Below, piece after piece: positions 16,850-26,772 of a stretch of 64,000 nt of DNA (position 1 is the first letter of the stretch; every line of letters starts with the position of its first letter). The DNA is from Nocardioides cavernae (GTDB lineage Bacteria; Actinomycetota; Actinomycetes; Propionibacteriales; Nocardioidaceae). The stretch covers positions 2,852,001 through 2,916,000 of the forward strand of contig NZ_JAFBCA010000001.1 of the NCBI RefSeq assembly GCF_016907475.1. The letters run 5' to 3'. The notes under the pieces are model-generated. The model made no database searches. It worked only from the letters and a program-made list of their open reading frames with translations, and had not been told where the DNA came from. A program made the translations under genes and the position numbers.

Positions 16850-19470
16850 GCGCCTGGTTCGACGCCGTCTCCAGCCTCAAGGCCAAGCTCGGCCTGCTGG
16901 TGGTCGCGTCGGTCGTCACCGCGGTCCTGCTGACCCTGCTGGGCTCCGCCGCTGACGTCTCGCCGCTGCTCGTGCTGCCGGTGAGCGTCGCGCTCGCGCT
17001 GGGCGTGACGCAGCTCCTGGCCGCCGGCATGGTCGCCCCGCTGCGGCGGATGACCGAGGTGTCGCGAGCGATGGCACGCGGCGACTACACCGGACGTGTG
17101 CGCACGTCGGCGACCGACGAGGTCGGCCAGCTCGCCACCGCCTTCAACCGGATGGCGGAGGACCTCGCGAGGGTGGACCGCGAGCGGCGTGACCTGATCG
17201 CCACGGTCTCCCACGAGCTGCGTACGCCGCTCACGGCCATGACCGCCCTGCTCGAGAACCTCGCCGACGGCGTGGTGCCCGCCGACTCCCAGCACCTCGG
17301 CGCCGCGCTCGAGGAGGCGCAGCGCCTGGGCCGGCTGGTCGAGGACCTGCTCCAGCTCTCCCGGCTCGAGGCCGGCGTGGTCGACCTGGACCGCCAGGAC
17401 GTGGCGCTGCATCCGCTCGTCGATGACGTCGTCGCCCAGGTGCGCGCCACCGGCCGGACCCTCGACGTCGCGATGGATGTCGCCGACGACCTCGTGGTCG
17501 CCGGCGACCCGGCCCGGCTGCGCCAGCTGCTGGTCAACGTGGTGGACAACTCGGCGCGCCACGCGCCCGCCGGGACCTCCGTACGGATCACCGCCGGGGA
17601 CGACGGTGGGACCGATGGTGGGGGCATCGGCGGCTCGTGGTGGCTCGAGGTCGTCGACGCCGGCGGGGGAGTGGCGCCGGAGGACCGGGACCGCGTCTTC
17701 GAGCGTTTCGGCACCGACGGTGCCGGGGGGACCGGCCTCGGACTCGCCGTGGCCCGGTGGGTGGCCGAGCTCCACGGCGGGTCCCTCCGCTTCCTCGACC
17801 CCGACGTCGGGCAGGGTGCCCGGATCCGGCTCGAGGTCCCGGGTGAGCGCGCGACCGCCGTCCCCACCTCGCCGGCACCCGTCCCGTCCGCAGTCCCGTC
17901 CGTCGTCGCACCGACCGTCGCGGTGCCGGAGACCACCCCGCGCCCGCAGTCCGGGCTGGACGCGGTGTTCGGTCGCTTCTGGCCCGACCGCGCCGCCCCG
18001 CACGGGCTCCGGACCGTGGTCGCCGCGGCGGGGGCCGGGCTCGTCGCCGGCATCGCCCTGTCGTTCACCGCGGTCGGCATCACGTGGACGCTGGTCGCGC
18101 TGACGTGCGGTGCAGCGGCGCTGGTCACCGCGCGCCGGCGACGCGAGCCATGGACCCTCGTGTGCGCGGGACTGGCCATCATGCTCGTGCTGCCGATGAC
18201 CCTGCGGGCCGCTTGGTGGGTGCAGATGCTGGGGCTCGTCGTGGCGGCGGCCGTGTTCCTGTGCGGCGTCACCGGGGCTCGCACGCTGCCCGGCATCCTG
18301 CTGTCCGGGATGGCGTGGCCGCTTGCGTCGCTGCGCGGCCTGCCGTGGTTCGGCCGGTCGCTCCGGATCGCCGGAACCGGGTCGCGCACGCCGGCAGTGG
18401 TGCGTACGACGGTGTGGTCGCTGCTGGGTCTCGGCGTCTTCGGCACCATCTTCGCCAGCGCCAACCCCGTCTTCGGGTCGTGGGTCGACCAGCTCGTGCC
18501 CAACCTGACCTTCAACGACCTCGTCGGACGCGCGTTCCTGGCGTGCTTCGTCTTCGCCGCCACCCTCGGCGCCGCCTACCTGGCGCTCAACCCCGCCGAC
18601 GTCGAGGTGCTGGGGGGGCGCCGGCCCGCCGCGCTCGCCAACCGCTTCGAGTGGCTCGTCCCGGTGCTCGTCGTCGACGCCGTGTTCCTCGCCTTCATCG
18701 CCGCGCAGGCGCGGGCCCTGGTCGGCGGACGCAACTACATCGAGGCCACGACCGGCCTGACCTACGCCGACTACGTCCACCAGGGCTTCGGCCAGCTCAC
18801 GCTGGCCACGGCGCTGACGGTGCTGGTCGTGTGGATCGCCTCGAGGCGAGCCGGCGACAGCATCGAGGACCGACGGTGGCTGCGGGGCTCGCTCGGCCTG
18901 CTCTGCGTCCTCACGCTGCTGGTGGTCGCATCCGCCCTACGTGGCATGTCGGTCTACCAGGACGCCTACGGCTTCACGACGCTGCGGCTCTTCGTCGACG
19001 TCTTCGAGGGGTGGCTCGGCTTCGTCGTGCTCGCGATCATGGTCGCCGGCGCCGCCGGTCGCGGTGCCTGGCTCCCGCGCATCGCGCTCGTGTCCGGTGC
19101 GGTCGCGCTCGTCGGGCTCGCCGCGATCAACCCCGACGCCTGGGTCGCCGGACGCAACATCGACCGCTACGAAGCCACCGGCAAGCTCGACCTGCGCTAC
19201 CTCCAGGACCTCTCCGCTGATGCGACACCGGTGATCGCGGACCGGCTGCCCCCGGAGGTGTCCCGCTGCGTGCTCCAGCAGCTGCCGGACAACGAGATGC
19301 GCGCGGAGGCCCTCGACGACCCGCGCGCGTGGAACCTGGGCCGCAGCCGCGCCGAGGGGCCGCTCACCGACCTCGGCCTGCTGCCGGCGGGCGAGCAGGC
19401 GGCGTACGACGTCGGAACGGGCGTCCCGGCCGACGAGTGCAGTGACGTCTGGGCGGACTTCGGGGAGTAG
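16846..19470 (+). CDS. Histidine kinase fused to a DUF4153/DUF4173-like membrane region
   Basis: An 874-residue fusion. Two membrane segments (about 11-35 and 40-62) lead to a HAMP domain (63-110), a HisKA domain with His123 in TVSHELRTPLTAM and a HATPase_c domain (225-330; NVVDNSARHAP, DAGGGVAPEDR, GTGLGLAVARW). A Pro/Val/Thr-rich linker (about 331-365) follows. The rest, about 500 residues, has eight or more hydrophobic helices and motifs typical of DUF4173-type proteins, such as ASANPVFGSWVD and GLTYADYVHQGFGQL. A short cytosolic-looking C-terminus has DLRYLQDLSADATPVIADRLP. The membrane region may act as sensor or effector. It overlaps the regulator by 4 bp. Confidence 0.9.
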   Translation: MSAWFDAVSSLKAKLGLLVVASVVTAVLLTLLGSAADVSPLLVLPVSVALALGVTQLLAAGMVAPLRRMTEVSRAMARGDYTGRVRTSATDEVGQLATAFNRMAEDLARVDRERRDLIATVSHELRTPLTAMTALLENLADGVVPADSQHLGAALEEAQRLGRLVEDLLQLSRLEAGVVDLDRQDVALHPLVDDVVAQVRATGRTLDVAMDVADDLVVAGDPARLRQLLVNVVDNSARHAPAGTSVRITAGDDGGTDGGGIGGSWWLEVVDAGGGVAPEDRDRVFERFGTDGAGGTGLGLAVARWVAELHGGSLRFLDPDVGQGARIRLEVPGERATAVPTSPAPVPSAVPSVVAPTVAVPETTPRPQSGLDAVFGRFWPDRAAPHGLRTVVAAAGAGLVAGIALSFTAVGITWTLVALTCGAAALVTARRRREPWTLVCAGLAIMLVLPMTLRAAWWVQMLGLVVAAAVFLCGVTGARTLPGILLSGMAWPLASLRGLPWFGRSLRIAGTGSRTPAVVRTTVWSLLGLGVFGTIFASANPVFGSWVDQLVPNLTFNDLVGRAFLACFVFAATLGAAYLALNPADVEVLGGRRPAALANRFEWLVPVLVVDAVFLAFIAAQARALVGGRNYIEATTGLTYADYVHQGFGQLTLATALTVLVVWIASRRAGDSIEDRRWLRGSLGLLCVLTLLVVASALRGMSVYQDAYGFTTLRLFVDVFEGWLGFVVLAIMVAGAAGRGAWLPRIALVSGAVALVGLAAINPDAWVAGRNIDRYEATGKLDLRYLQDLSADATPVIADRLPPEVSRCVLQQLPDNEMRAEALDDPRAWNLGRSRAEGPLTDLGLLPAGEQAAYDVGTGVPADECSDVWADFGE

Positions 19471-19473
19471 CAT
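19468..19473 (+). promoter_or_regulatory. -10 element upstream of the pheST leader
   Basis: TAGCAT, 7 nt before a GTG at 19481 and overlapping the TAG stop of the kinase gene. It would start a message whose first codons are the candidate leader peptide. Confidence 0.45.
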
Positions 19474-19480
19474 TCTCACC

Positions 19481-19534
19481 GTGGACACGAGCCTACGATT
19501 TCTGCGCCCCGGACCTGGTCCGTCGGGCAGCTGA
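19481..19534 (+). CDS. Candidate leader peptide of the pheST operon
   Basis: A 17-codon open frame reading VDTSLRFLRPGPGPSGS then TGA. It lies directly after a leaderless-type -10 element and 92 nt before pheS. It contains the codons CTA, CGA and TTT in a row (Leu-Arg-Phe); CTA and TTT are rare in this GC-rich genome. Its 3' half overlaps RNA arms that can pair in alternative ways. With only one Phe codon it is not a classical Phe attenuator. It may be a real small peptide or chance. Confidence 0.4.
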   Translation: MDTSLRFLRPGPGPSGS

Positions 19535-19540
19535 CGTCAC

Positions 19541-19612
19541 CGGGTCCGGGGAGTCCCCGTCCGACCCGACGCTCATCCACTTCTAGACTCTGCGGCGAAC
19601 TGCTGTCGCCGC
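19541..19612 (+). promoter_or_regulatory. pheST leader hairpins
   Basis: Hairpin A pairs 19541-19551 with 19555-19568 (CGGGTC/GACCCG outer, CGGGG/CCCCG inner). Its 5' arm can instead pair 19543-19551 with 19507-19515 over 9 perfect bp inside the leader frame. Hairpin B (19592-19598 with 19606-19612, GCGGCGA/TCGCCGC) ends shortly before the GAAAGGGAG ribosome binding site. No T tract follows either, so control, if any, may act on translation or through another factor. Confidence 0.5.
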
Positions 19613-19625
19613 GCGAAAGGGAGCC

Positions 19626-20723
19626 ATGTCCGGCCCCAACACCGACTACGACCCCGTCGAAGTGACCCCGCTCAAGGCCGACCAGGTCGAGGCGATGCGT
19701 GAGGCGGCGCTCGCCGCGATCGCGGACGCCGCCGACCTCGACGCGCTCAAGCAGGTCCGGCTCGACCACGCCGGCGACCGCTCGCCCCTCGCCCTCGCCA
19801 ACCGCGAGATCGGCGCCCTGCCGCCCCAGGCGCGCAAGGACGCCGGCCAGCGCGTCGGCCAGGCCCGCGGCGCCGTCAACCAGGCCATCGCGGCCCGTCA
19901 GGCCGTCCTCGAGGGCGAGCACGAGGAGCGGATGCTGGCCGAGGAGACCGTCGACGTCTCCCTGCCGACGACCCGCCGCCGCCGCGGCGGCCGGCACCCG
20001 CTGACCCTGCAGTCCGAGCTCATCGCCGACCTCTTCGTGGCCATGGGCTACGAGGTGGCCGAGGGACCGGTCGTCGAGGCCGAGTGGCTGAACTTCGACG
20101 CCCTCAACCTCGGGCCCGACCACCCGGCCCGCACCATGCAGGACACCTTCTGGACCGAGCCGGCCGAGGACCACGTCGTGCTCCGCACCCAGACCTCACC
20201 CGTCCAGGCGCGCACGATGCTGACCCGCAAGCCGCCCATCTACGTCGTCTGCCCGGGCCGGGTGTTCCGCACCGACGAGTACGATGCCACGCACTCGCCG
20301 ATGTTCCACCAGGTCGAGGGTCTTGTGGTCGACGAGGGCATCACGATGGCGCACCTCAAGGGCACGCTCGACCACTTCGCGTCCCAGCTGTTCGGCGACG
20401 GGATCACGACGCGGTTCCGGCCGTCCTACTTCCCGTTCACCGAGCCGTCGGCCGAGGTCGACGTGCGGTGCTTCGTGTGCCGCGGCGTCGACTCCGCCTC
20501 GTGCCGCACCTGCCGTGGCGAGGGCTGGATCGAGTGGGGCGGCTGCGGCGTGGTCAACCCCCGCGTCCTGGTCGCCTGCGGCGTCGACCCGGAGGTCTAC
20601 AGCGGCTTCGCGTTCGGCATGGGCATCGACCGGTCGTTCATGTTCCGCCACGACCTGGAGGACATGCGTCCGCTCTTCGAGGGCGACGTCCGGTTCACCA
20701 GCGCGTTCGGCACCGAGATCTGA
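19626..20723 (+). CDS. pheS: Phenylalanine-tRNA ligase alpha subunit
   Basis: A 365-residue catalytic subunit of the alpha2beta2 enzyme that charges tRNA-Phe. An N-terminal coiled coil (about 20-105) precedes the class II core, with [21 protein letters not shown], the motif 2 region [30 protein letters not shown] and the motif 3 region [16 protein letters not shown] Cys pattern ([20 protein letters not shown]) is the zinc-finger-like insertion found in many actinobacterial PheS proteins. A GAAAGGGAG ribosome binding site precedes the ATG. pheT follows after 16 nt. Confidence 0.97.
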   Translation: MSGPNTDYDPVEVTPLKADQVEAMREAALAAIADAADLDALKQVRLDHAGDRSPLALANREIGALPPQARKDAGQRVGQARGAVNQAIAARQAVLEGEHEERMLAEETVDVSLPTTRRRRGGRHPLTLQSELIADLFVAMGYEVAEGPVVEAEWLNFDALNLGPDHPARTMQDTFWTEPAEDHVVLRTQTSPVQARTMLTRKPPIYVVCPGRVFRTDEYDATHSPMFHQVEGLVVDEGITMAHLKGTLDHFASQLFGDGITTRFRPSYFPFTEPSAEVDVRCFVCRGVDSASCRTCRGEGWIEWGGCGVVNPRVLVACGVDPEVYSGFAFGMGIDRSFMFRHDLEDMRPLFEGDVRFTSAFGTEI

Positions 20724-20739
20724 GAGGGGAGAACGAGCG

Positions 20740-23226
20740 ATGAAGGCACCCCTGTCCTGGATCCTGGACCTCGTCGACGTACCCGCCGGCACCACCACCG
20801 AGGAGATCACCGACCGGCTCACGCTGACCGGCCTCAAGCTCGAGGCGATCGTCAGCCCCGGCCGCGAGATCACCGGCCCGCTGGTGATCGGCCGCGTCCT
20901 GACGGTGGAGCCGGAGCCGCAGAAGAACGGCAAGACCATCAACTGGTGCACCGTCGACGTCGGTGACGCCAACGGCACCGGCGAGCCGCAGGGCATCGTC
21001 TGCGGGGCCCACAACTTCGCGCCGGGCGACCTCGTCGTCACGGTGCTGCCCGGCGGCGTGCTCCCCGGCGGCTTCGAGATCGGCGCCCGCAAGACCTACG
21101 GCCACCTCTCCGCCGGCATGATCTGCTCGGCCCGCGAGCTCGGCCTCGGCGAGGACCACGACGGCATCATCGTGCTGCCGCCCGACGCCGGCGAGCCCGG
21201 CCAGGACGTCCGTGCGGTGCTCGGCCTCGACGAGGAGGTCATCGAGTTCGAGGTCAACCCCGACCGGGCCTACGCGCTGTCCCTGCGCGGCATCGCCCGC
21301 GAGGTGCTCGTCTCCGTGGACGGCGCGAGCGGCTTCCGCGACCCGGCGCTGCGGGACACCCCTGCGGCCAACGACGAGGGCCACCCCGTGGACGTCGAGG
21401 ACGCCGAGGGATGCCCGGTGTTCGTGGCCCGGCGGGTCGACGGCTTCGACCCCGCTGCGCCGACGCCGGACTTCATGGTCCAGCGCATCACCGCGGCCGG
21501 GATGCGCCCCATCTCGCTCGCCGTCGACGTCACCAACTACGTGATGCTCGAGACCGGCCGGCCGATCCACGGCTACGACGCCGACCGGCTGCAGGGCGCG
21601 ATCGTCGTACGCCGGGCGCGCGAGGGCGAGAAGCTCACGACCCTCGACGGGACCGCCCGCACGCTCGACCCCGGCGACCTCGTCGTCACCGACGACTCCG
21701 GGATCATCGGCCTGGGCGGCGTCATGGGCGGGGAGACCACCGAGATCTCGGGAACGACCACGTCGGTCCTCGTCGAGGCCGCCCACTGGGACGCCGTGTC
21801 GATGTACCGCACGGGTCGCCGCCACAAGATCACCTCCGAGGCCGGCAAGCGCAACGAACGCGGCGTCGACCCCACCATCTGCGAGGCGGCCGCCGACCGT
21901 GTCGTCGAGCTGCTCGTCGAGCACGGCGGCGGCACGGCCCACCCGGGCGTCACCGTCGTCGGCACCCCCCCGGCCATGCCGGTCGTCGAGGTCGCGGGCG
22001 ACCTGGCCGCCCGCGTGTCGGGGATGCCGATCACCGAGGAGCAGTCGGTCGCGTGCCTGCGTGCGGTCGGCTGCGAGGTCGAGGGGTCCGGCACCCTGTC
22101 GGTCACCCCGCCCCCGTGGCGTCCCGACCTCACCGACGCCCAGGACTTCTCCGAGGAGGTCGTCCGGCTCGTCGGCTACGACAAGGTGCCGTCGGTCCTC
22201 CCCACACCTCCGTCCGGTCGCGGTCTCACCCGCCCGCAGCTGCTGCGGCGCCGGATCGGGCGCACGCTCGCCGGCGAGGGCTTCGTGGAGGTGGTGACCT
22301 TCCCGTTCGTCGGCGAGGCCGACCTCGACGCGCTGGGCCTGGCAGCCGAGGACCCGCGCCGCGACCTGCTGCGGCTGTCCAACCCGCTCAACGCCGAGGC
22401 GGGCTTCATGACCGCGACCCTCCTCCCGGGCGTGCTGCGCGCGGCCGGCAAGAACGTCGGGCACGGCACGACGGACGTCGCGATCTTCGAGACCGGCACC
22501 GTCACGCTCCCGCGTCACGCCGGCCCGGCAGCGATCCTGCCTGTCGATCGGCGCCCGACCGAGGCCGAGCTCGAGGCCCTCGACGCCGCCCTGCCCGCCC
22601 AGCCGCTCCACCTCGCGCTGGTCGCTGCCGGAGACGCGGCGTCCGGCGGCTGGTGGGGCGAGGCCCGGCCCTTCTCGTGGGCCGACGCCGTCGAGGCCGT
22701 ACGAGCCGTCGCGGCATCGCTCGGCCTCGAGGTCAGTGCCTCGGCCGTCGAGCTCGCGCCGTGGCACCCCGGTCGCTGCGCCGAGCTGACGGTCGACGGC
22801 GAGGTCATCGGTCACGCCGGCGAGGTGCACCCCACGGTGTGCCAGGCGTTCGGCCTGCCGAAGCGCACCGTCGCCGCGGAGGTCGACCTCGACCTCCTGA
22901 TCGCGCGCGCGGTGCACCTCCGTACGGCGCCGACCTTCTCGTCGTACCCGGTCGCGAAGGAGGACGTCGCGCTCGTCGTCGATGCCTCGGTCCCGGCCGC
23001 CGACGTGGAGGCCGCGCTGCGCGAGGGTGCCGGTGAGCTGCTCGAGTCGATCCGGCTCTTCGACGTCTACACCGGCGACCAGGTCGGCGAGGGCAAGAAG
23101 TCGCTCGCCTACGCCCTGCGCTTCCGCGCGCTCGACCGGACCCTCAAGGAGGGTGAGGCGGCAGCGGCCCGCGACGCCGCCGTCGCGCTCGCCGCCGAGC
23201 GCACCGGCGCCGTCCAGCGCGCCTGA
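20740..23226 (+). CDS. pheT: Phenylalanine-tRNA ligase beta subunit
   Basis: An 828-residue subunit, the usual length. It starts MKAPLSWILDLVDVP, followed by the EMAP-like tRNA-binding OB domain with GIVCGAHNF and a GMICSARELGL segment (about 40-150). The B3/B4 editing region has EFEVNPDRAYALSLRGIAREV, then IGLGGVMGG and YRTGRRHKITSEAGKRNERGVDP. The C-terminal ferredoxin-like anticodon-binding domain contains SYPVAKEDVALVVD and GEGKKSLAYALRFRALDRTL. It edits mischarged Tyr and positions tRNA-Phe. A GAGGGGAGAACG site precedes the ATG. Confidence 0.97.
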   Translation: MKAPLSWILDLVDVPAGTTTEEITDRLTLTGLKLEAIVSPGREITGPLVIGRVLTVEPEPQKNGKTINWCTVDVGDANGTGEPQGIVCGAHNFAPGDLVVTVLPGGVLPGGFEIGARKTYGHLSAGMICSARELGLGEDHDGIIVLPPDAGEPGQDVRAVLGLDEEVIEFEVNPDRAYALSLRGIAREVLVSVDGASGFRDPALRDTPAANDEGHPVDVEDAEGCPVFVARRVDGFDPAAPTPDFMVQRITAAGMRPISLAVDVTNYVMLETGRPIHGYDADRLQGAIVVRRAREGEKLTTLDGTARTLDPGDLVVTDDSGIIGLGGVMGGETTEISGTTTSVLVEAAHWDAVSMYRTGRRHKITSEAGKRNERGVDPTICEAAADRVVELLVEHGGGTAHPGVTVVGTPPAMPVVEVAGDLAARVSGMPITEEQSVACLRAVGCEVEGSGTLSVTPPPWRPDLTDAQDFSEEVVRLVGYDKVPSVLPTPPSGRGLTRPQLLRRRIGRTLAGEGFVEVVTFPFVGEADLDALGLAAEDPRRDLLRLSNPLNAEAGFMTATLLPGVLRAAGKNVGHGTTDVAIFETGTVTLPRHAGPAAILPVDRRPTEAELEALDAALPAQPLHLALVAAGDAASGGWWGEARPFSWADAVEAVRAVAASLGLEVSASAVELAPWHPGRCAELTVDGEVIGHAGEVHPTVCQAFGLPKRTVAAEVDLDLLIARAVHLRTAPTFSSYPVAKEDVALVVDASVPAADVEAALREGAGELLESIRLFDVYTGDQVGEGKKSLAYALRFRALDRTLKEGEAAAARDAAVALAAERTGAVQRA

Positions 23227-23245
23227 GCTGCGCCCGTTCCGACGC

Positions 23246-23284
23246 CACTGGCCCTTGAGTCTCCTGGAGACTCAAGGGCCAGTG
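23246..23284. terminator. Perfect 18-bp inverted repeat between convergent genes
   Basis: An 18-bp perfect stem (23246-23263 with 23267-23284) around a 3-nt CTG centre, in the 75 bp between the stops of pheT and the RTX-type gene. It has no T tract but could work as a bidirectional terminator or RNA stabiliser for both 3' ends. Confidence 0.7.
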
Positions 23285-23301
23285 CGCGTGTTCCCGGCAG
23301 G

Positions 23302-24744
23302 TCAGCGCCGCTCGCAGGAACGACGGACCTCCGCGACGCAGCGGTCCCGGCCCTTCTGACCGTCGGCCCGGTCGCGCCCGGATCCGCCCAGCAACGTGTC
23401 GTCGCCCTTACCGCCGAACAGGCGGTCCCGGCCGGCACCACCGAGCACGTCGTCGTCGCCACCGTTGCCCCGGAGCAGGTCGTCACCCGGTCCACCGAGG
23501 AGCCGGTCGGCGAGGTACCCACCGCGGAGCTCGTCGTACCCGGCGCCACCACGGACCACCGCGGGCCGCGGGTTGCGGCCGGCTCCCGCCGACCCGATGG
23601 TGGTCAGGACGTCGTCGCCACCGCGCCCGTCGAGGCGGATCCTGGTGTGGCCGCCGACCTTGATCACGTCGGGGCCGCTGCTGCCGACCACCTCGACCTT
23701 GTCGGCGAGCACGACAGCCTTCTCCCAGACGTCGATCGTCGAGGAGTAGTGGACGCGACGACGGACCTCGCAGTCGTAGGTGGATCCGAGCCGGACCACG
23801 GAGGCGCGGCACCAGCCACCGCCGTGCAGCATGTCGCGCCCGGCGCCGCCGATCATCGACCCGCTCGCCGAGTCCGACAGGTAGAGCCGGTCGTCGCCGC
23901 CGCGCAGGTCGACGTCCAGGCGCCGGTCGGGGTCGGAAGGCACGCTGCTGCTGCCGTCGTCGGTCCGGACCTCGGGCCAATAGGTGACACGCTCGTCCGC
24001 GTCGGTGCCGATGAAGGACGTCCGCAGGTTGGGGAACGTCAGCTGGTAGTCGGCGACCCCGCCGGACCAGCGCAGCACTGTGGTGCCTCCAGCCGTCACG
24101 GTCCCGCTTGGGGCATCGATGGCGACGTCGCCGACCCAGCCCTCCACCAGGGTCAGGAAGTTGCTGCCGTCACCGAGGTCCACGGAGCCACCGACCTGCT
24201 GTCCGGCCCACTCGACCCGGTCGTCGCCCGTGCCGGTGGCGACCACGTCGGGATTCGGGGCGCCCAGCGACTCCGAGCCGGTGGCCACGTAGTCGTTGCC
24301 GCCACGGGTGTCGATCACGTCGCGCTCCGTGTCGGTGGTGTCCCCGCCGAGCCCCGGCCCGGCGTACACCGCCTCGTTCGTGTCGCCGCCCACGAAGGTG
24401 TCAGCGCCCGCGCCGAGCAGGACGGTCACGTCGCGGCGGCTGGAGGTCGTCTCGTTGTGGACCACGTCGTCGCCGGGACCGGTGTCGAGGAAGAGGTACC
24501 GCTTCACGCTGTCGTCATCGGTGAGGCGTATGCACACGACGTCGTTGCCGGCGCCGGTGCTCACCGACTTCTGGCCGGGCCCCATGACCATGACGTCGTC
24601 GCCGTCGGTCCCGGCGTCGCCCACGGTCGTCACCGCCCTGCCCTGGCAGGTGGCGGGGTCGGCGTTGGCCGGGACGCTCGGCAGGAGCGCCAGGGTGAGG
24701 CCGAGCACGGCACCGAGGCCGGTCGCGGTGACGGTGGTGGACAT
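23302..24744 (-). CDS. Secreted calcium-binding protein with RTX repeats
   Basis: A 480-residue exported protein. Residues 1-28 are a signal peptide ending LPSVPANA. The body has several degenerate repeats with GAGNDVV, GPGDDVVHN, GAGADTFVGG, GGNDYVATG and GGDDRLYLSDS, and the C-terminus (about 395-465) has regular RTX nonapeptides such as LGGAGRDRLFGGKGDDTLLGGSG. RTX repeats form calcium-bound parallel beta rolls. There is no catalytic domain I recognise. It uses a Sec signal, unlike type I-secreted RTX toxins. Paired Cys residues occur near both ends. A GGAGGAA ribosome binding site precedes the ATG. Confidence 0.85.
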   Translation of the reverse strand: MSTTVTATGLGAVLGLTLALLPSVPANADPATCQGRAVTTVGDAGTDGDDVMVMGPGQKSVSTGAGNDVVCIRLTDDDSVKRYLFLDTGPGDDVVHNETTSSRRDVTVLLGAGADTFVGGDTNEAVYAGPGLGGDTTDTERDVIDTRGGNDYVATGSESLGAPNPDVVATGTGDDRVEWAGQQVGGSVDLGDGSNFLTLVEGWVGDVAIDAPSGTVTAGGTTVLRWSGGVADYQLTFPNLRTSFIGTDADERVTYWPEVRTDDGSSSVPSDPDRRLDVDLRGGDDRLYLSDSASGSMIGGAGRDMLHGGGWCRASVVRLGSTYDCEVRRRVHYSSTIDVWEKAVVLADKVEVVGSSGPDVIKVGGHTRIRLDGRGGDDVLTTIGSAGAGRNPRPAVVRGGAGYDELRGGYLADRLLGGPGDDLLRGNGGDDDVLGGAGRDRLFGGKGDDTLLGGSGRDRADGQKGRDRCVAEVRRSCERR

Positions 24745-24836
24745 GGGTGTTCCTCCCGAGAGGTGGCGCTGCTGGCGATGACGCTCCTGCCAGCATGGTC
24801 ATCAGGGAGACGCAGCCGGACGCCCGCCGGTTGTCG

Positions 24837-25652
24837 TCAGTTGATCGGCGACGCCACGATCGCGGCGAACCGCCCGAGCACGTCCCGGTCCCCGGCGGTC
24901 GAGATGTCGGTGTCGTCGCCGCGGTTCCACAGCCACAGGTCGAGCGCGGCCGCCGGCCCGTCCACGACGACGTCCGGCTCGACGTCGGCGTCGTCCGGCG
25001 CGGGCACGACGTGGAAGTCCTCCTCGTCGGCGTACGACGTGCCGCTGTCGGGGTCGGTGCCCGAGAACGTCCCGAACCGCAGCCAGAACGACTCACCGGT
25101 GTCGGTCACGTCGACCCGCACCGTCCCCTCACCGGCCTCCCAGGACCCCCACGGAGGCATGCCGCCGTACATCACGTCGAGGCACTCGTGCACCCCGTCG
25201 GTCGCCAGCGGCGCGTCGAGCTCGCTGCCCACCCCGGCGGCCTGCTCGGCGTCGACGCGGTGCACCAGCGCCTCGTGCGCCTGCCGTCGGAGGATGAACC
25301 CGACCGTGTGGTCGTCCGACCAGTTCCAGGCCTCCTCCTCCGGGTCCGCGCCGTCGAGCGCCGCAGCCAGACCGGCCGACCACTCGTCGTAGGCGCGCAG
25401 CAGGTCGTCGTACGCCTCCGGGCGGGGCGGGTCGATCTCCTCCGGCCGCTCGGGCCTGGCCGTCAGCACCTCGGTCCACCACCGCTGCACCGTGGCGAGG
25501 TGCCACAGCAGGTCGGCGGCGTCCCAGTCGGGACACGCCGGGACCCGGGCCGCCGGGTCGCAGCCGGCGAGCACGTCGCGGAAGCGAGCGGACTCGGCGC
25601 GCAGGTGGTCGAGGTAGACATCGGGGGACGGGCGGGTGTGGAGTGAGGTCAC
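24837..25652 (-). CDS. Maleylpyruvate isomerase-like (DinB/MDMPI fold) protein
   Basis: A 271-residue protein of the TIGR03083 / mycothiol-dependent maleylpyruvate isomerase N-terminal family. The first 190 residues form the DinB-like four-helix bundle, with a metal-type HxxxxxxxxH pattern in CPDWDAADLLWHLATVQRWW and HEALVHRVDAEQA. The C-terminal 80 residues are the MDMPI_C-like sterol-carrier-type domain ending DLWLWNRGDD. Many such actinobacterial proteins have no assigned substrate and may use mycothiol. The GTG at 25652 is chosen because TACCGT lies 6 nt upstream. It is divergent from argC. Confidence 0.85.
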   Translation of the reverse strand: MTSLHTRPSPDVYLDHLRAESARFRDVLAGCDPAARVPACPDWDAADLLWHLATVQRWWTEVLTARPERPEEIDPPRPEAYDDLLRAYDEWSAGLAAALDGADPEEEAWNWSDDHTVGFILRRQAHEALVHRVDAEQAAGVGSELDAPLATDGVHECLDVMYGGMPPWGSWEAGEGTVRVDVTDTGESFWLRFGTFSGTDPDSGTSYADEEDFHVVPAPDDADVEPDVVVDGPAAALDLWLWNRGDDTDISTAGDRDVLGRFAAIVASPIN

Positions 25653-25658
25653 CCGTGC

Positions 25659-25664
25659 ACGGTA
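25659..25664 (-). promoter_or_regulatory. -10 element for the MDMPI-like gene (leaderless)
   Basis: TACCGT on the minus strand, 6 nt before the GTG at 25652. Confidence 0.45.
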
Positions 25665-25665
25665 G

Positions 25666-26771
<1,106 letters not shown>

Positions 26772-26772
<1 letters not shown>

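Noticed and set aside
19541..19568. Calling the pheST leader hairpin an intrinsic terminator
   Set aside because: No run of T follows it, so it is listed only as a structured leader element.
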